Notes under the pieces: generated by a model | Seen by the model: the letters and a program-made list of their open reading frames with translations, nothing else | What the model was told of the DNA's origin: nothing | Database searches by the model: none | Shown here: piece after piece, positions 1-9,551 of the stretch | Layout: the number at the start of each line of letters is the position of its first letter | Position numbering within the stretch: position 1 is the first letter of the stretch | DNA from: a bacterium | GTDB taxonomy: Bacteria; Bacillota; Clostridia; Lachnospirales; Lachnospiraceae | DNA: 64,000 nt | Direction of reading: 5' to 3' | Assembly: GCA_030524675.1 (NCBI GenBank) | Contig: JAUNGE010000003.1 | Coordinates: forward strand, 16,343-80,342 | Position numbers and translations under genes: made by a program

Positions 1-58
1 GGATAAATCATTTAAGGATGCTATTGATTAAAAGTATTATAAAAGGGGAGCAGATAAC

Positions 59-673
59 ATGTACTGTAAGCATTGTGGAAATCAAATTGATAAAGAGACA
101 CTTTATTGCCCATACTGCGGTGGAATGCAGGAGAAAAGTAAAAATAGTTCATCGTTTCAATGGAAGAGAAGCGATATTTTCTTTTATGTATCACTTGTGT
201 TAGGCATTGTATCTGCTCTTCTGGGTTTTAAGGACTGGGTGAATTTCTCCATTCCATATTTATATTCTGGAGATTTTCATTTATTTGATTTGGTAAAAGG
301 AATGTCTGAATTATCAGAGTATTTGGATAATACAGGATTATATATGGTAATTCTTGGCCTTCCGCTTATCTTTTGGGCACTTGCACTGTTAAATTTTGCT
401 TTTGTCCTCTATATGTTTATCAATCGAGAGAGAAAAGTAAAAATGATGCAGAGAATGAGTTTCAGCACCATTTGTCTTATGATTTCTTCCTGCCTCGCTA
501 TTGTGTTGGCATGGAGAGTCAACTATCTCATAAGAGAGGAAATGGATGGATTGCTGAAAATGGATTTTATTGAGCTCAAAAAAATGCCATATGTGATGTT
601 AGCGTTGGCAGCAGTTACAAGAGTTGTGCTGATTTCACAGTTTTATAAAGAAAATTACTATGAAAATCAGTAA
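59..673 (+). CDS. zinc-ribbon membrane protein
   Basis: A 204-residue protein with an N-terminal zinc ribbon made of two CxxC knuckles (C3/C6 and C17/C20) followed by about four hydrophobic segments (roughly residues 39-58, 96-120, 135-153 and 178-195). An AGGGGAG ribosome site sits just upstream of the ATG. Zinc-ribbon headed membrane proteins are common in Lachnospiraceae secretion and signalling loci, and the zinc-ribbon kinases downstream carry the same kind of knuckle. No enzymatic motif is visible, so the function is unknown. The 58 bases before it hold only the leader. Confidence 0.8.
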   Translation: MYCKHCGNQIDKETLYCPYCGGMQEKSKNSSSFQWKRSDIFFYVSLVLGIVSALLGFKDWVNFSIPYLYSGDFHLFDLVKGMSELSEYLDNTGLYMVILGLPLIFWALALLNFAFVLYMFINRERKVKMMQRMSFSTICLMISSCLAIVLAWRVNYLIREEMDGLLKMDFIELKKMPYVMLALAAVTRVVLISQFYKENYYENQ

Positions 674-747
674 TTATGAAGAAAGCCAGTGGTAAAGAGG
701 CTATACAGCAATGGACAGGTTAATAATGGTATGAGGAGAACAATGGG

Positions 748-2268
748 ATGAAAAAAATAGCAACAATGATTATGACAGGAATTATGGCAGCTGTAATCAG
801 TATGACAGCATTTGCCGGTGAATGGAAAGCAGACCAGAATGGTTGGTGGTATGATAACGGAAATGGTACATGGCCAGCAAACTGTTGGCAGTGGATTGAT
901 GGTAACAATGATGGGACAGCAGAGTGTTATTATTTCAATCAGCAGGGATATTGTCTGTTAAATACAGTGACACCGGATGGATATACGGTAAATGCAGATG
1001 GTGCATGGACGACTAATGGAATTCTTCAGACAAAATTTGTAGGACAATATACAGTAGAAAACGAAGATTATCTGGGTAAACATGATGATAGCCAGTCAAT
1101 CACATCGGTGCTGGCAGTTGACCTTGTTACAGATGCATACGCTAATGACTGTATATACACAGTGGGAAAGAGTGAAAAAACGGAAATAACTTGTATGTAC
1201 CGCATACCAAGAGTTAATCTATCCAGTAGTGATGTGGAGAAAATCAATTCGGAAATATATAGTTCTTTATCCCCAATAATTGAAGATGCCGTTGTGGAAA
1301 TCGACGAGTATGGATATCCTTGTACAAGCAATGAAATTATATATTATTGGTCAGTTAATGGCGATGTTCTGTCACTTGTAATAAGAAATAGCAGTTATCC
1401 AGATTTTGGTGGTGGATATGAATATATGGTTTACAATATCTCTGTTTCTACCGGAAATAGATTATCTAAAAATGAACTAATCTCTGTGGCGAGGATATCA
1501 CCGGAAAATTATCATGATACGTTATGGCAAGCATTAGGTTCTGCATATTTCCAAGATAAAGAATCATGCATAGCTCAAATGGGATATGATGATTTCTTTC
1601 GCACACAGTTAGAAAAAACATTATCCGAGGATAATATTCAGAACTGTGTTCCATATTTTAATGAGGATGGTCAACTCTGCATTATTGGAGCAATATATTT
1701 GCTTGGTGAGGCTGATTTTTATTATCACGAAATCAATTTAGGGAATTTTGTTATCAATGCAGCATTTAGTGAGTATATGGAAACTCAAGCCAATGCTGTC
1801 AATAGTGATGCTTTCGCTGAACGATATAAGGCAATATTATTACAACATCCTGAGTCTACGCCGTTTTCTTGGGGGTCCAATACAATTTATATTGATACTG
1901 AATATACGCTCTATGATGTAGACAAAAACGGAATTCCTGAACTTATAGTGAAGGAGGATGGGTCGAAGTATTATATTTACTCTTTTAACGGAACAGATGT
2001 TATTTCAAGTGATGTGTGTTATTGGTCTTATGGTGAGTGTTTGTATGAGTATGAAGGAAATGGAATTGCAATCCATGATGGCGGTAGGGGAAGCATGAGA
2101 ATTGAGTACGTCTCATTATATTCGATGGTGAACAATAAGTTGGTATGGTCAGAGGAACTTATGAGTACAGATGAGTGCTCCTTCGATGAGTTATACTCTT
2201 TCTTGGATAGTCTGACTCCAATCAACGATTTTCATTCGATTACTGATGACTCGTATCTGTTCAATTAA
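748..2268 (+). CDS. secreted protein with wall-binding-type repeat and RsiV-like (DUF3298) domain
   Basis: A 506-residue exported protein. Residues 1-23 form a signal peptide ending AFA. Residues 25-93 are a Trp/Gly/Tyr-rich module (GWWYDNGNGTWPANCWQWID...) of the choline-binding/cell-wall-binding type, closely matched in the protein at 17739. The middle (about 100-345) resembles the DUF3298/RsiV-like fold of anti-sigma factors and lysozyme-sensing proteins. The C-terminal part contains DVDKNGIPEL, an acidic calcium-loop-like motif frequent in clostridial exoproteins. It is probably retained at the cell wall; ligand and role are unknown. Confidence 0.75.
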   Translation: MKKIATMIMTGIMAAVISMTAFAGEWKADQNGWWYDNGNGTWPANCWQWIDGNNDGTAECYYFNQQGYCLLNTVTPDGYTVNADGAWTTNGILQTKFVGQYTVENEDYLGKHDDSQSITSVLAVDLVTDAYANDCIYTVGKSEKTEITCMYRIPRVNLSSSDVEKINSEIYSSLSPIIEDAVVEIDEYGYPCTSNEIIYYWSVNGDVLSLVIRNSSYPDFGGGYEYMVYNISVSTGNRLSKNELISVARISPENYHDTLWQALGSAYFQDKESCIAQMGYDDFFRTQLEKTLSEDNIQNCVPYFNEDGQLCIIGAIYLLGEADFYYHEINLGNFVINAAFSEYMETQANAVNSDAFAERYKAILLQHPESTPFSWGSNTIYIDTEYTLYDVDKNGIPELIVKEDGSKYYIYSFNGTDVISSDVCYWSYGECLYEYEGNGIAIHDGGRGSMRIEYVSLYSMVNNKLVWSEELMSTDECSFDELYSFLDSLTPINDFHSITDDSYLFN

Positions 2269-2390
2269 CTGAATTAAGCAAGAATAAAGATGGGTGTCCA
2301 GAATGGTACAATCCCTCGGCTCTGGGTTTCCAATAGGGGCGAGTAGCATCCCTGTTGGCACACGATTTTCCGTAGGAAAGTCTAGTGTAT

Positions 2391-2427
2391 TATACCTTTG
2401 CTGACCGGAAAAGGAGGCAAAGGTATA
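2391..2427. repeat. 11-bp perfect inverted repeat in a mobile-element scar
   Basis: TATACCTTTGC (2391-2401) and GCAAAGGTATA (2417-2427) form a perfect 11-bp stem around a 15-nt loop. The surrounding 2280-2540 has a texture unlike its neighbours and no sense ORF. It lies next to a minus-strand gene scrap, which suggests residue of an excised or decayed mobile element. Confidence 0.5.
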
Positions 2428-2459
2428 TATTAGTCCTCGTTCTTGCCACAGAAATACGC

Positions 2460-2537
2460 CTATTCTTTGTCCTCTGTGGGTAGCTTCAAGATTTGTTTTG
2501 CAAGCTGCTGTAACAGTTCTGATGTACTTTCATCCAT
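2460..2537 (-). pseudogene. short C-terminal gene remnant of a probable mobile element
   Basis: Read on the minus strand, ATG at 2537 to TAG at 2460 gives 25 codons ending LAKQILKLPTEDKE. This amphipathic, charged tail looks like the end of a larger protein and overlaps the start of the truncated gene on the other strand. I treat it as debris left by an insertion/deletion event. No family assignment is possible from so little. Confidence 0.3.
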
Positions 2538-2965
2538 TGGGAGCATGGGATTGGAATGTAGCGGATTATGGAATGTTATGTGCTTCCAAATCGGATTTTA
2601 TAGATTGCGGCAGTTATTATGAAGTAAAAAATCAGGAATTAAAAGCAGTGAAGCAATACGATGCAGAGTTTGAGGGAGAAAATGCATATGCCAGTCATAG
2701 ATTGCCAAATGGAAAATATGCATGGCATAAAGGAAATAGAGAATATGAAAGCACATCCATATATACAGGAAGTTTGTATATGATGAAAGATGCAGAAATT
2801 ATAAATTGTGATGATAGTGCGGATAAAAGAGTGGAAATTGTATTGCCTTTGGAGGAATATTTGGAAAAGTGGGAGGAATTGCCTGGGATAGAACAAGGTA
2901 TTCTGTGGGGATATATCTCAGAGGAAAATGACAAAGGCTATATAACAAAAGTTCAAATAAAATAA
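2498..2965 (+). pseudogene. 5'-truncated hypothetical gene
   Basis: The open frame has no credible start: TTG at 2498 and ATG at 2522 both lack a ribosome site, and the first ~13 codons overlap the minus-strand scrap. Convincing protein-like sequence starts near WDWN (about 2545) and runs to KVQIK, around 140 residues, acidic and rich in Tyr and Glu. I infer that the N-terminal part, perhaps with a signal peptide, was removed when the adjacent mobile DNA came or went. It could still be translated from an unrecognised start. Family unknown. Confidence 0.5.
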
Positions 2966-3018
2966 TATAGCATTGTTTATATCGGAAAATGAGAAATAGA
3001 GAGAAGGAGAACAGACTC

Positions 3019-3612
3019 ATGAAAAATTCTCAGCAAGGAATGTTTACAGTGGAAGCCAGTATTATTTTTCCGGTTATTTTTATCACCATTCTTTCCATTC
3101 TGTGGATGGGAATGGCGCACACGCAGAATATCATGGCGGCGAGCGCGGCAATGCGTGCGGCAAACCGTGCCGCTTCCTACTGGGAGTATACAGGAGGCTC
3201 CAATCCGACTGTTTTTCAGACAGTGGATTCCGCAGAAAATCTGGTAAATGCTAACAGCTTCAGCAATCATGACCCCTACCGTTATCTGTTTGAAGGACTG
3301 GAAACAGGGCAGCGGGTCGCGAATACAGAAACGTATGTGAAGAAATTAACAGGAGATATGCCGAAACTGGTAGAGGAAGAGAAGTCTCTGCCACGGGTGG
3401 AAAAAACAGGCGGCCTATTGAAGAAGTATGTGCAGGTGACAGTCGAGAAGGAGTACATCAATCCTTTGGCTGGCATTATGAAAAATATGGGGTTTCAGGA
3501 CGTGGACATGAATCAGGAAGTGGTGGTTCGTGTGCCATTGAATAATCCAGGCGAGTTTGTCAGAAATGTATCTATTATTTACGATTTGTACAAGGGAATC
3601 CTGCTGGATTGA
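3019..3612 (+). CDS. TadE-like pseudopilin
   Basis: A 197-residue protein with the TadE/TadG N-terminal signature: a short basic leader, then GMFTVEASIIFPVIFITILS, where the Glu after the processing Gly and the hydrophobic stretch are pilin-like. The rest (AAMRAANRAASYWEY onward) is extracytoplasmic. The start at 3019 is chosen over an in-frame ATG at 2989 because GAAGGAGA sits 9 bases before it. It leads the Tad-type block and is followed by the DUF5702 protein and a second TadE-like gene. It is probably cleaved by one of the prepilin peptidases encoded downstream and forms minor pilin or assembly subunits. Confidence 0.8.
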   Translation: MKNSQQGMFTVEASIIFPVIFITILSILWMGMAHTQNIMAASAAMRAANRAASYWEYTGGSNPTVFQTVDSAENLVNANSFSNHDPYRYLFEGLETGQRVANTETYVKKLTGDMPKLVEEEKSLPRVEKTGGLLKKYVQVTVEKEYINPLAGIMKNMGFQDVDMNQEVVVRVPLNNPGEFVRNVSIIYDLYKGILLD

Positions 3613-3683
3613 AAACTGAAATGGTATCAAAAAAGCAACAAACGAAGAGTTGAAAGCAGCAAATGAGGAGTTGGCGGGGGAGT

Positions 3684-6659
3684 ATGAGTGAGAAGACGAA
3701 GAAAAACTGCAGAGGAGTTATCAGTATTTTTCTGATTATAATATTTATTTCCTGTTATGTTTTGACAGGGCTTCTGGTGGATGGCGGACGTTACCGTCTT
3801 GCTATGACAATGGCGGAAAGCACACTGGATACTGCCAGCAATTCTATTTTATCCAGATATAATAAGCTGGTCTACGATTTATACGGGCTTCTGGCTACAG
3901 ATTCCGTAAAAGAAGAAGATTTGACAGCACTTTTTACCCATTATGTCGATGACACATTGCAGCTTTCTGATATTGATTATTCGAATTTGAGCACGATTTT
4001 GGGTGATGCCATAGTGGGTGCCGCAAACGGCGAACAGGATGCTTTTGTGGATTTATATGATTTTCAGGCGGAAATTACCAGTGGAAGTTCTGTAACGCTG
4101 GCAACCACAGAAAATGTGGAATATCAGATTTTAGAGCATATGAAATATCGGGCGCCGATTCAGGTAATGAAGGGAGCGGACGGTTTTTTAAATAATATAG
4201 CAAGTTTGCTTACAGTGAAAGACCGCCTGCAGGCCGCTAAGGAAAAAGTTGGTGTCACAAAAGAGTATGAGAGCAAGGATTTGTTTGCACATTGCTCAGA
4301 GTTAATTGATACAATCAATCGGTTTAATGAGGGGCTTCTGGCATTTTCTCTGGAACCGGATATGCAGAGGCAGAGTATGGAGGGAGTATCTGATACAGGT
4401 CATGCAAAAGATTGTATGGAATATATCAGAGAATTTGACAGAAAGGCAGCAGAAATCAGCAGGCAGGAACAACAGAAGCTGGATGAGAGACTTCAGGAAG
4501 AATTGGAAAAGAAAAAGAAGGAGAAAGAGAAGAATACATCCAACAGTGGAGACAAGAATAAAACGGATGAAAAGGAAGAGGATTCCTCAGATGAGGAAGA
4601 AGTGACACTGACAGAAGAGGAGATTCAGCAGATAAAGAGTGAAGTGTGGACAGAATTCTGGCCGCAGTATCAGGAAGCTGAAAATGAACTTATTTTAAAG
4701 TACCAGAATATGGCACAGCAAGCTTCTGCTTTCTATGATACAGCGAATACTCTGCGTGATGAGATAGAGCGGGTATATCAGGAGTATGAGAAGTACATTG
4801 CAGCTCTGGAAAACAAGATGAAAGAGCACAGTGGCAATGAGGATTATAAGACAGTATTTGAGCCGGAGATTGAACTGGCAAAATCAAATTGCGGCGAAGT
4901 ACTGAAAAATCTGGATATTATTTTGTCTTCCAGAAAATATGCCCGTGAAATAGGGGAAGATACTTTGACGGATGAAGTCTTGAACTCTTATTTGGAGAGC
5001 GCTGCGAATCAGATGATTGTTAATTTGCGAAATGGTACGGGCTATAACAGCTTAGAAAATGCAGTGCAGGCAGAGAGGGGAAGTTCCACCATGTTTGGAC
5101 AGATTGGAACGTATACTCTTGATGTTGTGAATCCAAATTTAAACAGTCTGTATGATATGTGTCACTATTTTTATACGGGGCATACGCAGGAGATTGATGT
5201 TCGCAATGCAGATACAATTAAGAAAGAAGAAAAACTGGAGAAGGAAAAAGAGGTAAAAGAAAAAGATGACCTCCGGAATCTGGATGCAGCGAATTTATCC
5301 GTGAATTTTACACCGAAGCCGGAAACAAATCCCAATATGTGTCAGGTTAGTGCTGATTTTCAGAATGGAGACAATGAAAACATTGATGTAGAGCAGACCA
5401 TGCAGAACGGGCTGAATCTGATTCAGGGGATTGCGGATATGTTGGAAGGCGCCAGAGATAATCTCTATGTCAATGAATATGCTCTCATTACATTTCCAAA
5501 TGTAGTTCACCATTACAACATGGACGAGAAAGCACGTGAGAAAAAGGAAAAAGAGATTGTCACACATCTTTTGGACAAAGAGTACAATAAGTACAATGCA
5601 ACGCAGGCAGAAGTGGAATATATCATCACAGGAAATCCAGATACAAAAGCAAGCGTGGTGAACATAGAAGCAAGGCTTCTGGGAATTCGTACTATACTGA
5701 ACCTGGTAGCTATCTTTACGGACACAGCAAAAATCTCACAGGCGAATACAATCGCCGCGGCAGCAGGACCGTTCGCACCGTTGGCAAGTATTCTGTTACT
5801 GACGGGATGGGCACTTGCAGAATCTGCGATTGATGTCTCCTATTTGATGAATGGGGAGGAAGTTCCTGTTTTAAAGCGTTCAGCTGATTGGCAGATTTCT
5901 ATAGAAGGAGTTTTGAAAAAAGTAGTGAAGCAATTTGCAGAACAGGCAGCGGATTATATCAGTGATAAGTGCAGTCAGTATTTGGATAAAGCGGAAGAAA
6001 AAGTGAACGGAGTGATTTATGAAGTCTATAAAAATGGCTCAGATGTAGGAACTGGCATTTCCACAGCTTCTTCTGAGATGAAAGTATGGATAGATGCGGG
6101 AAACAGCAGTGGGATTGCGGAAATTCAGGAAGTGAACAGTGAATTTTTTAATGGCTTTCAGCAAGAACTGTATGCTGCTGGAAATACGTTAAATGACACA
6201 TTTTCTGACGATGCAAGAGAACAGGCAGTGGCAGCTGTCAGCAAAGCATTTAAGAATACGAAGAAGAATGTAAAAAACAGCATTAATACCAAACTCACAA
6301 ATATGACAGACAGTATGATGGACAAGTTTGCAGAAAAGCTGCCGATTGGACAGGTAGTTTCCGGAGGAAGCAGTGAGGGTGAGGCTTCCATTAAATTTGA
6401 TTATATCGATTATATGCGGGTGTTTCTGTTGTTTATGGATCAGACTGTGAAAGTACAACGAATTCAGCAGTTGATTCAGGCAAATATACGGTACGGTCAG
6501 GGAAATACAGAATTTTCTCTGGAAAACTGTCATACAGGAGTCTGGGCGGATATGAAATGCTCCATTAAGTTTCTGTTTATGTCAGAGGCGGTAGTACCAG
6601 AACAGCTGAAGCAGAACGGAAGGCTGCAGTTTACCGTACATTCAGCAAAAACATATTAA
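3684..6659 (+). CDS. DUF5702-type large Tad-associated surface protein
   Basis: About 991 residues. The N-terminus (GVISIFLIIIFISCYVLTGL) is one membrane segment preceded by Lys/Arg residues, then LVDGGRYRLAMTMAESTLD, as in DUF5702/TadG-like proteins of clostridial Tad loci. A very acidic/basic KEKE-rich coiled region lies around residues 270-320, and long helical stretches follow. A second hydrophobic patch (AAAGPFAPLASILLLTGWALA) occurs near residue 700. The start at 3684 has GGGGGAG just upstream, better than the ATG at 3663. It sits between two TadE-like genes and presumably works in pilus or adhesin assembly outside the membrane. Confidence 0.7.
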   Translation: MSEKTKKNCRGVISIFLIIIFISCYVLTGLLVDGGRYRLAMTMAESTLDTASNSILSRYNKLVYDLYGLLATDSVKEEDLTALFTHYVDDTLQLSDIDYSNLSTILGDAIVGAANGEQDAFVDLYDFQAEITSGSSVTLATTENVEYQILEHMKYRAPIQVMKGADGFLNNIASLLTVKDRLQAAKEKVGVTKEYESKDLFAHCSELIDTINRFNEGLLAFSLEPDMQRQSMEGVSDTGHAKDCMEYIREFDRKAAEISRQEQQKLDERLQEELEKKKKEKEKNTSNSGDKNKTDEKEEDSSDEEEVTLTEEEIQQIKSEVWTEFWPQYQEAENELILKYQNMAQQASAFYDTANTLRDEIERVYQEYEKYIAALENKMKEHSGNEDYKTVFEPEIELAKSNCGEVLKNLDIILSSRKYAREIGEDTLTDEVLNSYLESAANQMIVNLRNGTGYNSLENAVQAERGSSTMFGQIGTYTLDVVNPNLNSLYDMCHYFYTGHTQEIDVRNADTIKKEEKLEKEKEVKEKDDLRNLDAANLSVNFTPKPETNPNMCQVSADFQNGDNENIDVEQTMQNGLNLIQGIADMLEGARDNLYVNEYALITFPNVVHHYNMDEKAREKKEKEIVTHLLDKEYNKYNATQAEVEYIITGNPDTKASVVNIEARLLGIRTILNLVAIFTDTAKISQANTIAAAAGPFAPLASILLLTGWALAESAIDVSYLMNGEEVPVLKRSADWQISIEGVLKKVVKQFAEQAADYISDKCSQYLDKAEEKVNGVIYEVYKNGSDVGTGISTASSEMKVWIDAGNSSGIAEIQEVNSEFFNGFQQELYAAGNTLNDTFSDDAREQAVAAVSKAFKNTKKNVKNSINTKLTNMTDSMMDKFAEKLPIGQVVSGGSSEGEASIKFDYIDYMRVFLLFMDQTVKVQRIQQLIQANIRYGQGNTEFSLENCHTGVWADMKCSIKFLFMSEAVVPEQLKQNGRLQFTVHSAKTY

Positions 6660-6735
6660 TACATACTGATAGGGTACAAAGAAGCGTGCGAGACAGAAGA
6701 AAAACAGCACGAAGATGCAAAGGAGGGATACAGAA

Positions 6736-7437
6736 ATGGGACAGGAAAGAGGGTCTTTGACCGTGGAAGCAACGATTACATTGCCTGTTTTTATTCTGGT
6801 TCTTTTATTTATCATCAATTTTTTAAATATTTTTTATCTGCAGCTTGTCATTCAGCAGGGATTAAATAATGTGGGGAACACAGTGAGTGAATACTGTTAT
6901 GCGATTGATTTGGTGGAAGGAATTGAGAATTTTTCTCTCTCTGAGGAGACAAAAGGAAAGGAAACTGCTTTAAAGGGGGCTGTGGAAGGAATGATTTCTT
7001 CTGGCACAACAGCACTGTCTATTTTAAATGGAAATCTGAACTTGGATACACTGCCAACTCTGGTTGAGAGTGGAAAAAAACTGTATGAAAGTGTAAAAGA
7101 GGCAGAAAGTACAATCAAAAGTGTTGGGGTATCAGATGTCAAAAGTTATCTGTTTTCTACAGCTGTGGATGTCGGAGGAGGAAGTATTGTATCCGTTATG
7201 ATGGACGAATATATGAACCAGGTCAAAGTCAATCGAAATATGATAGATGGAGAGATTCAATATCGTGTATTTATTGATGCGGCCAATCAATATGATTTGG
7301 TTTTTGTGGCAACGTATCAATATCATGACTCTCTGATGGACATGTTTCAGAAAAAAGTATCACTGCGCCAGGTGGTTCGTGTACATCCGTGGGTAGGAGG
7401 CAAAACAGAAGGAATTCGCCAGAGCATTTTTCAATAG
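6736..7437 (+). CDS. TadE-like pseudopilin, second copy
   Basis: A 233-residue protein with the pilin-like N-terminus RGSLTVEATITLPVFILVLL, carrying the conserved Glu and a hydrophobic helix continuing through FIINFLNIFYLQL. The rest is a predicted extracytoplasmic domain ending with VRVHPWVGG. The start at 6736 has AAGGAGGG 8 bases upstream; the upstream in-frame ATG at 6715 has none. It pairs with the TadE-like gene at 3019 around the DUF5702 gene, an arrangement seen in Tad-type clusters, and a prepilin peptidase follows 39 bases later. Confidence 0.8.
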   Translation: MGQERGSLTVEATITLPVFILVLLFIINFLNIFYLQLVIQQGLNNVGNTVSEYCYAIDLVEGIENFSLSEETKGKETALKGAVEGMISSGTTALSILNGNLNLDTLPTLVESGKKLYESVKEAESTIKSVGVSDVKSYLFSTAVDVGGGSIVSVMMDEYMNQVKVNRNMIDGEIQYRVFIDAANQYDLVFVATYQYHDSLMDMFQKKVSLRQVVRVHPWVGGKTEGIRQSIFQ

Positions 7438-7476
7438 GAAGCACTATCAAATGAAATGCGTCAGAAAGAGGACAAG

Positions 7477-8073
7477 ATGGGAACTGGGATGATTGTAGGC
7501 TTGACATTTTTTATTGGAGCAGGGGCAGGAGTCTGGGACTGGTTTGTAATAAAATATTGTGCGCCTGAAGTAACAGGAAGAAAATGCAGAGGAGTTGTTA
7601 TCAGCAGCGCGATTCTCTTATCTTTTTTTTCTTTGTGGCTGTGGAAATTTTTGACATATCCATTTTGTGCATTTTTGATTCTGACAAACCTGCTTCTTTC
7701 TATGGCTGTGATTGACCGGAGATGGAAATTGATACCGGACAAGGGACTTCTTCTGTTTTTGCCATGGATTGTGACATATCATATCTGGGCATTGCCAGCA
7801 GGAATTTTGTACAACAGTATATTGGGAGCGGCTTGCGGAGGACTGGTTTTGTTCTTGCTATGGTTTTTCAGTAAAGGCAGCATTGGATTTGGGGATGTAA
7901 AACTAATTGTATTGTGCGGTGCGTTGAGCGGCTTTCCAGGTATATTTTCTCTGTTGTTTAGAAGTATGTTTTTGGCTATGTTGTACAGCGTGATTTTGCT
8001 TATAAAAAAGAAAGCATCTTTAAAAACAGAGCTGCCATTTGTGCCGTTCCTGTTTTTAGGAGCTGTTTTATAA
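7477..8073 (+). CDS. type IV prepilin peptidase (A24 aspartyl protease)
   Basis: A polytopic membrane protein of 198 residues with six to eight hydrophobic segments. It contains the two aspartyl motifs of family A24: AVIDRRWKLIPDK in the first half and GFGDVKL in the second. It should cleave the leader of the TadE-like pilins at the Gly/Glu junction on the cytoplasmic face. It lacks the N-terminal methyltransferase domain of PilD, as is usual for TadV/CpaA types. Start 7477 is preferred (AAAGAGG upstream) over 7456. Confidence 0.8.
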   Translation: MGTGMIVGLTFFIGAGAGVWDWFVIKYCAPEVTGRKCRGVVISSAILLSFFSLWLWKFLTYPFCAFLILTNLLLSMAVIDRRWKLIPDKGLLLFLPWIVTYHIWALPAGILYNSILGAACGGLVLFLLWFFSKGSIGFGDVKLIVLCGALSGFPGIFSLLFRSMFLAMLYSVILLIKKKASLKTELPFVPFLFLGAVL

Positions 8074-8166
8074 AATATCTACAGAAAACACAGATAAAAG
8101 TAAAAAGAAAGAGAAGAATCTGTTTGATAGTATCAGGGTAAAGGGAAAAAGAGGAGGAGAAGTAAA

Positions 8167-9507
8167 ATGGGCCAAAGAGAAGTTACATATCAAGCGATTG
8201 GAGAGAATACCTATCTGGTGATTATGCCTCCAGCAGAGGCAAAAGTGATTCCTTATCTCACAAAGATGGTGGAAAACAATAAGATTTTAGGACTGCTGCC
8301 CATGGCTAGTCAGACGATTGATGGAAGAACGAAATTCAGCTATGAGATTACAAGAAAATCCAGATTGATTGATGTGGTATCTGGAAAGCAGGTTGGAGCA
8401 GCGCAGGGTGAAAAAATTATTGGGAATTTGGTTCAGGCGCTTTTAAGGTTGGACCGCTATTTTCTGAGAATGTCACAATGTGTGTTGGAGACAGAGTACA
8501 TTTTTGTAGATGACGCATGGAATGTGTATTTGCCCTATTATCCGGTTGAGATACAGGGAATGACAGATGGGAATAAAGCAGTAAGTGAGTTCTTTTTAAA
8601 TTTATTGGGTACTTGCTTTATTACAGAAGAACGTGTTGAGTATTATGATAAGCTGATGCGTTTTTTAATTATGCCTGGTTTTTCTCTTGCGAAGTTTCAG
8701 GAAATTGTGATTACCAAAAAAGAAGCGCAGGCAGTTTCTTCAAAACCAATGGAACAAACAAATTACAAAAAAACGGAGCAGAATTCTCTGGATGTGGCTG
8801 CTCATTCCATAATACAAAAAAAAGAAGAAAAAGGGTTATTGAAAAAGGAAGTAAAAAGACAAAACGATTCTTGGCAGGACAGCATTGCGATTCCAGGGGG
8901 AGGCAGCAGAGCAGAGAATGTAGAAATAGATCAAAAGCCGGAGAGACTTGCAGAAAAAAATAAAGTGGAAAAAAAGAAAAGAGATGGAAAAAGTTTCTTT
9001 GGATTTTCTTTTAGAAAGAAGGAGTCTCAAAACTTAAATATGGAAGAAGATATCATGATGATTCCGGCTGGAGCCAAGAAGGAGGAGAAGAATTTTTCTA
9101 CTCCTAATATTCCAGGAAGAACATTTGGCGGAGAAAACAGGAAAAACAAAGCAGATGATTTTGCTGGAACGATTCAGATGAATGAGGAGTTAAATGCTAC
9201 AGTTATACTGGGAGAAGGGGCTAGGAAACAGCCATATTTGTTGTATCAAGGCAGAAAAGAGGAGATAACAAAACAGGCATTTAAGATTGGAAGGTCAGGA
9301 GGAGATTTTGCTGTTCAGAAAAAGACAGTTTCGGAACCCCATGCACAGATTGCATGTATTCAGGACAGTTATTATTTGACAGACTTGAATTCTACGAATC
9401 ATACCTATCTGAATGGAACTATGATAGACCCTTATAAACCGCAGGAACTGCACAATGCGGACGTGATACGGCTGGCAGATCAGGAGATGACGTTCTATGA
9501 AGGATAA
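8167..9507 (+). CDS. DUF6382/FHA-domain protein
   Basis: A 446-residue soluble protein. Residues 1 to about 180 match the DUF6382 domain found N-terminal to FHA in Firmicutes Tad loci (MGQREVTYQAIGENTYLV...). A charged, low-complexity linker covers roughly 190-350. The C-terminal 90 residues are an FHA domain with the phosphothreonine-binding signature FKIGRS, SEPHAQI and LNSTNHTYLNG. It probably reads threonine phosphorylation by the kinases encoded downstream and couples it to the secretion apparatus. The neighbouring genes are a prepilin peptidase and a PP2C phosphatase. Confidence 0.85.
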   Translation: MGQREVTYQAIGENTYLVIMPPAEAKVIPYLTKMVENNKILGLLPMASQTIDGRTKFSYEITRKSRLIDVVSGKQVGAAQGEKIIGNLVQALLRLDRYFLRMSQCVLETEYIFVDDAWNVYLPYYPVEIQGMTDGNKAVSEFFLNLLGTCFITEERVEYYDKLMRFLIMPGFSLAKFQEIVITKKEAQAVSSKPMEQTNYKKTEQNSLDVAAHSIIQKKEEKGLLKKEVKRQNDSWQDSIAIPGGGSRAENVEIDQKPERLAEKNKVEKKKRDGKSFFGFSFRKKESQNLNMEEDIMMIPAGAKKEEKNFSTPNIPGRTFGGENRKNKADDFAGTIQMNEELNATVILGEGARKQPYLLYQGRKEEITKQAFKIGRSGGDFAVQKKTVSEPHAQIACIQDSYYLTDLNSTNHTYLNGTMIDPYKPQELHNADVIRLADQEMTFYEG

Positions 9508-9551
9508 CAGAGAAATTGTGCGATGTACGAACACGCAGAATCGAGGGAGAC

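Noticed and set aside
2985..3276. Long minus-strand frames opposite TadE-like and other genes
   Set aside because: They mirror well-supported coding regions, lack ribosome sites and show no protein family features.
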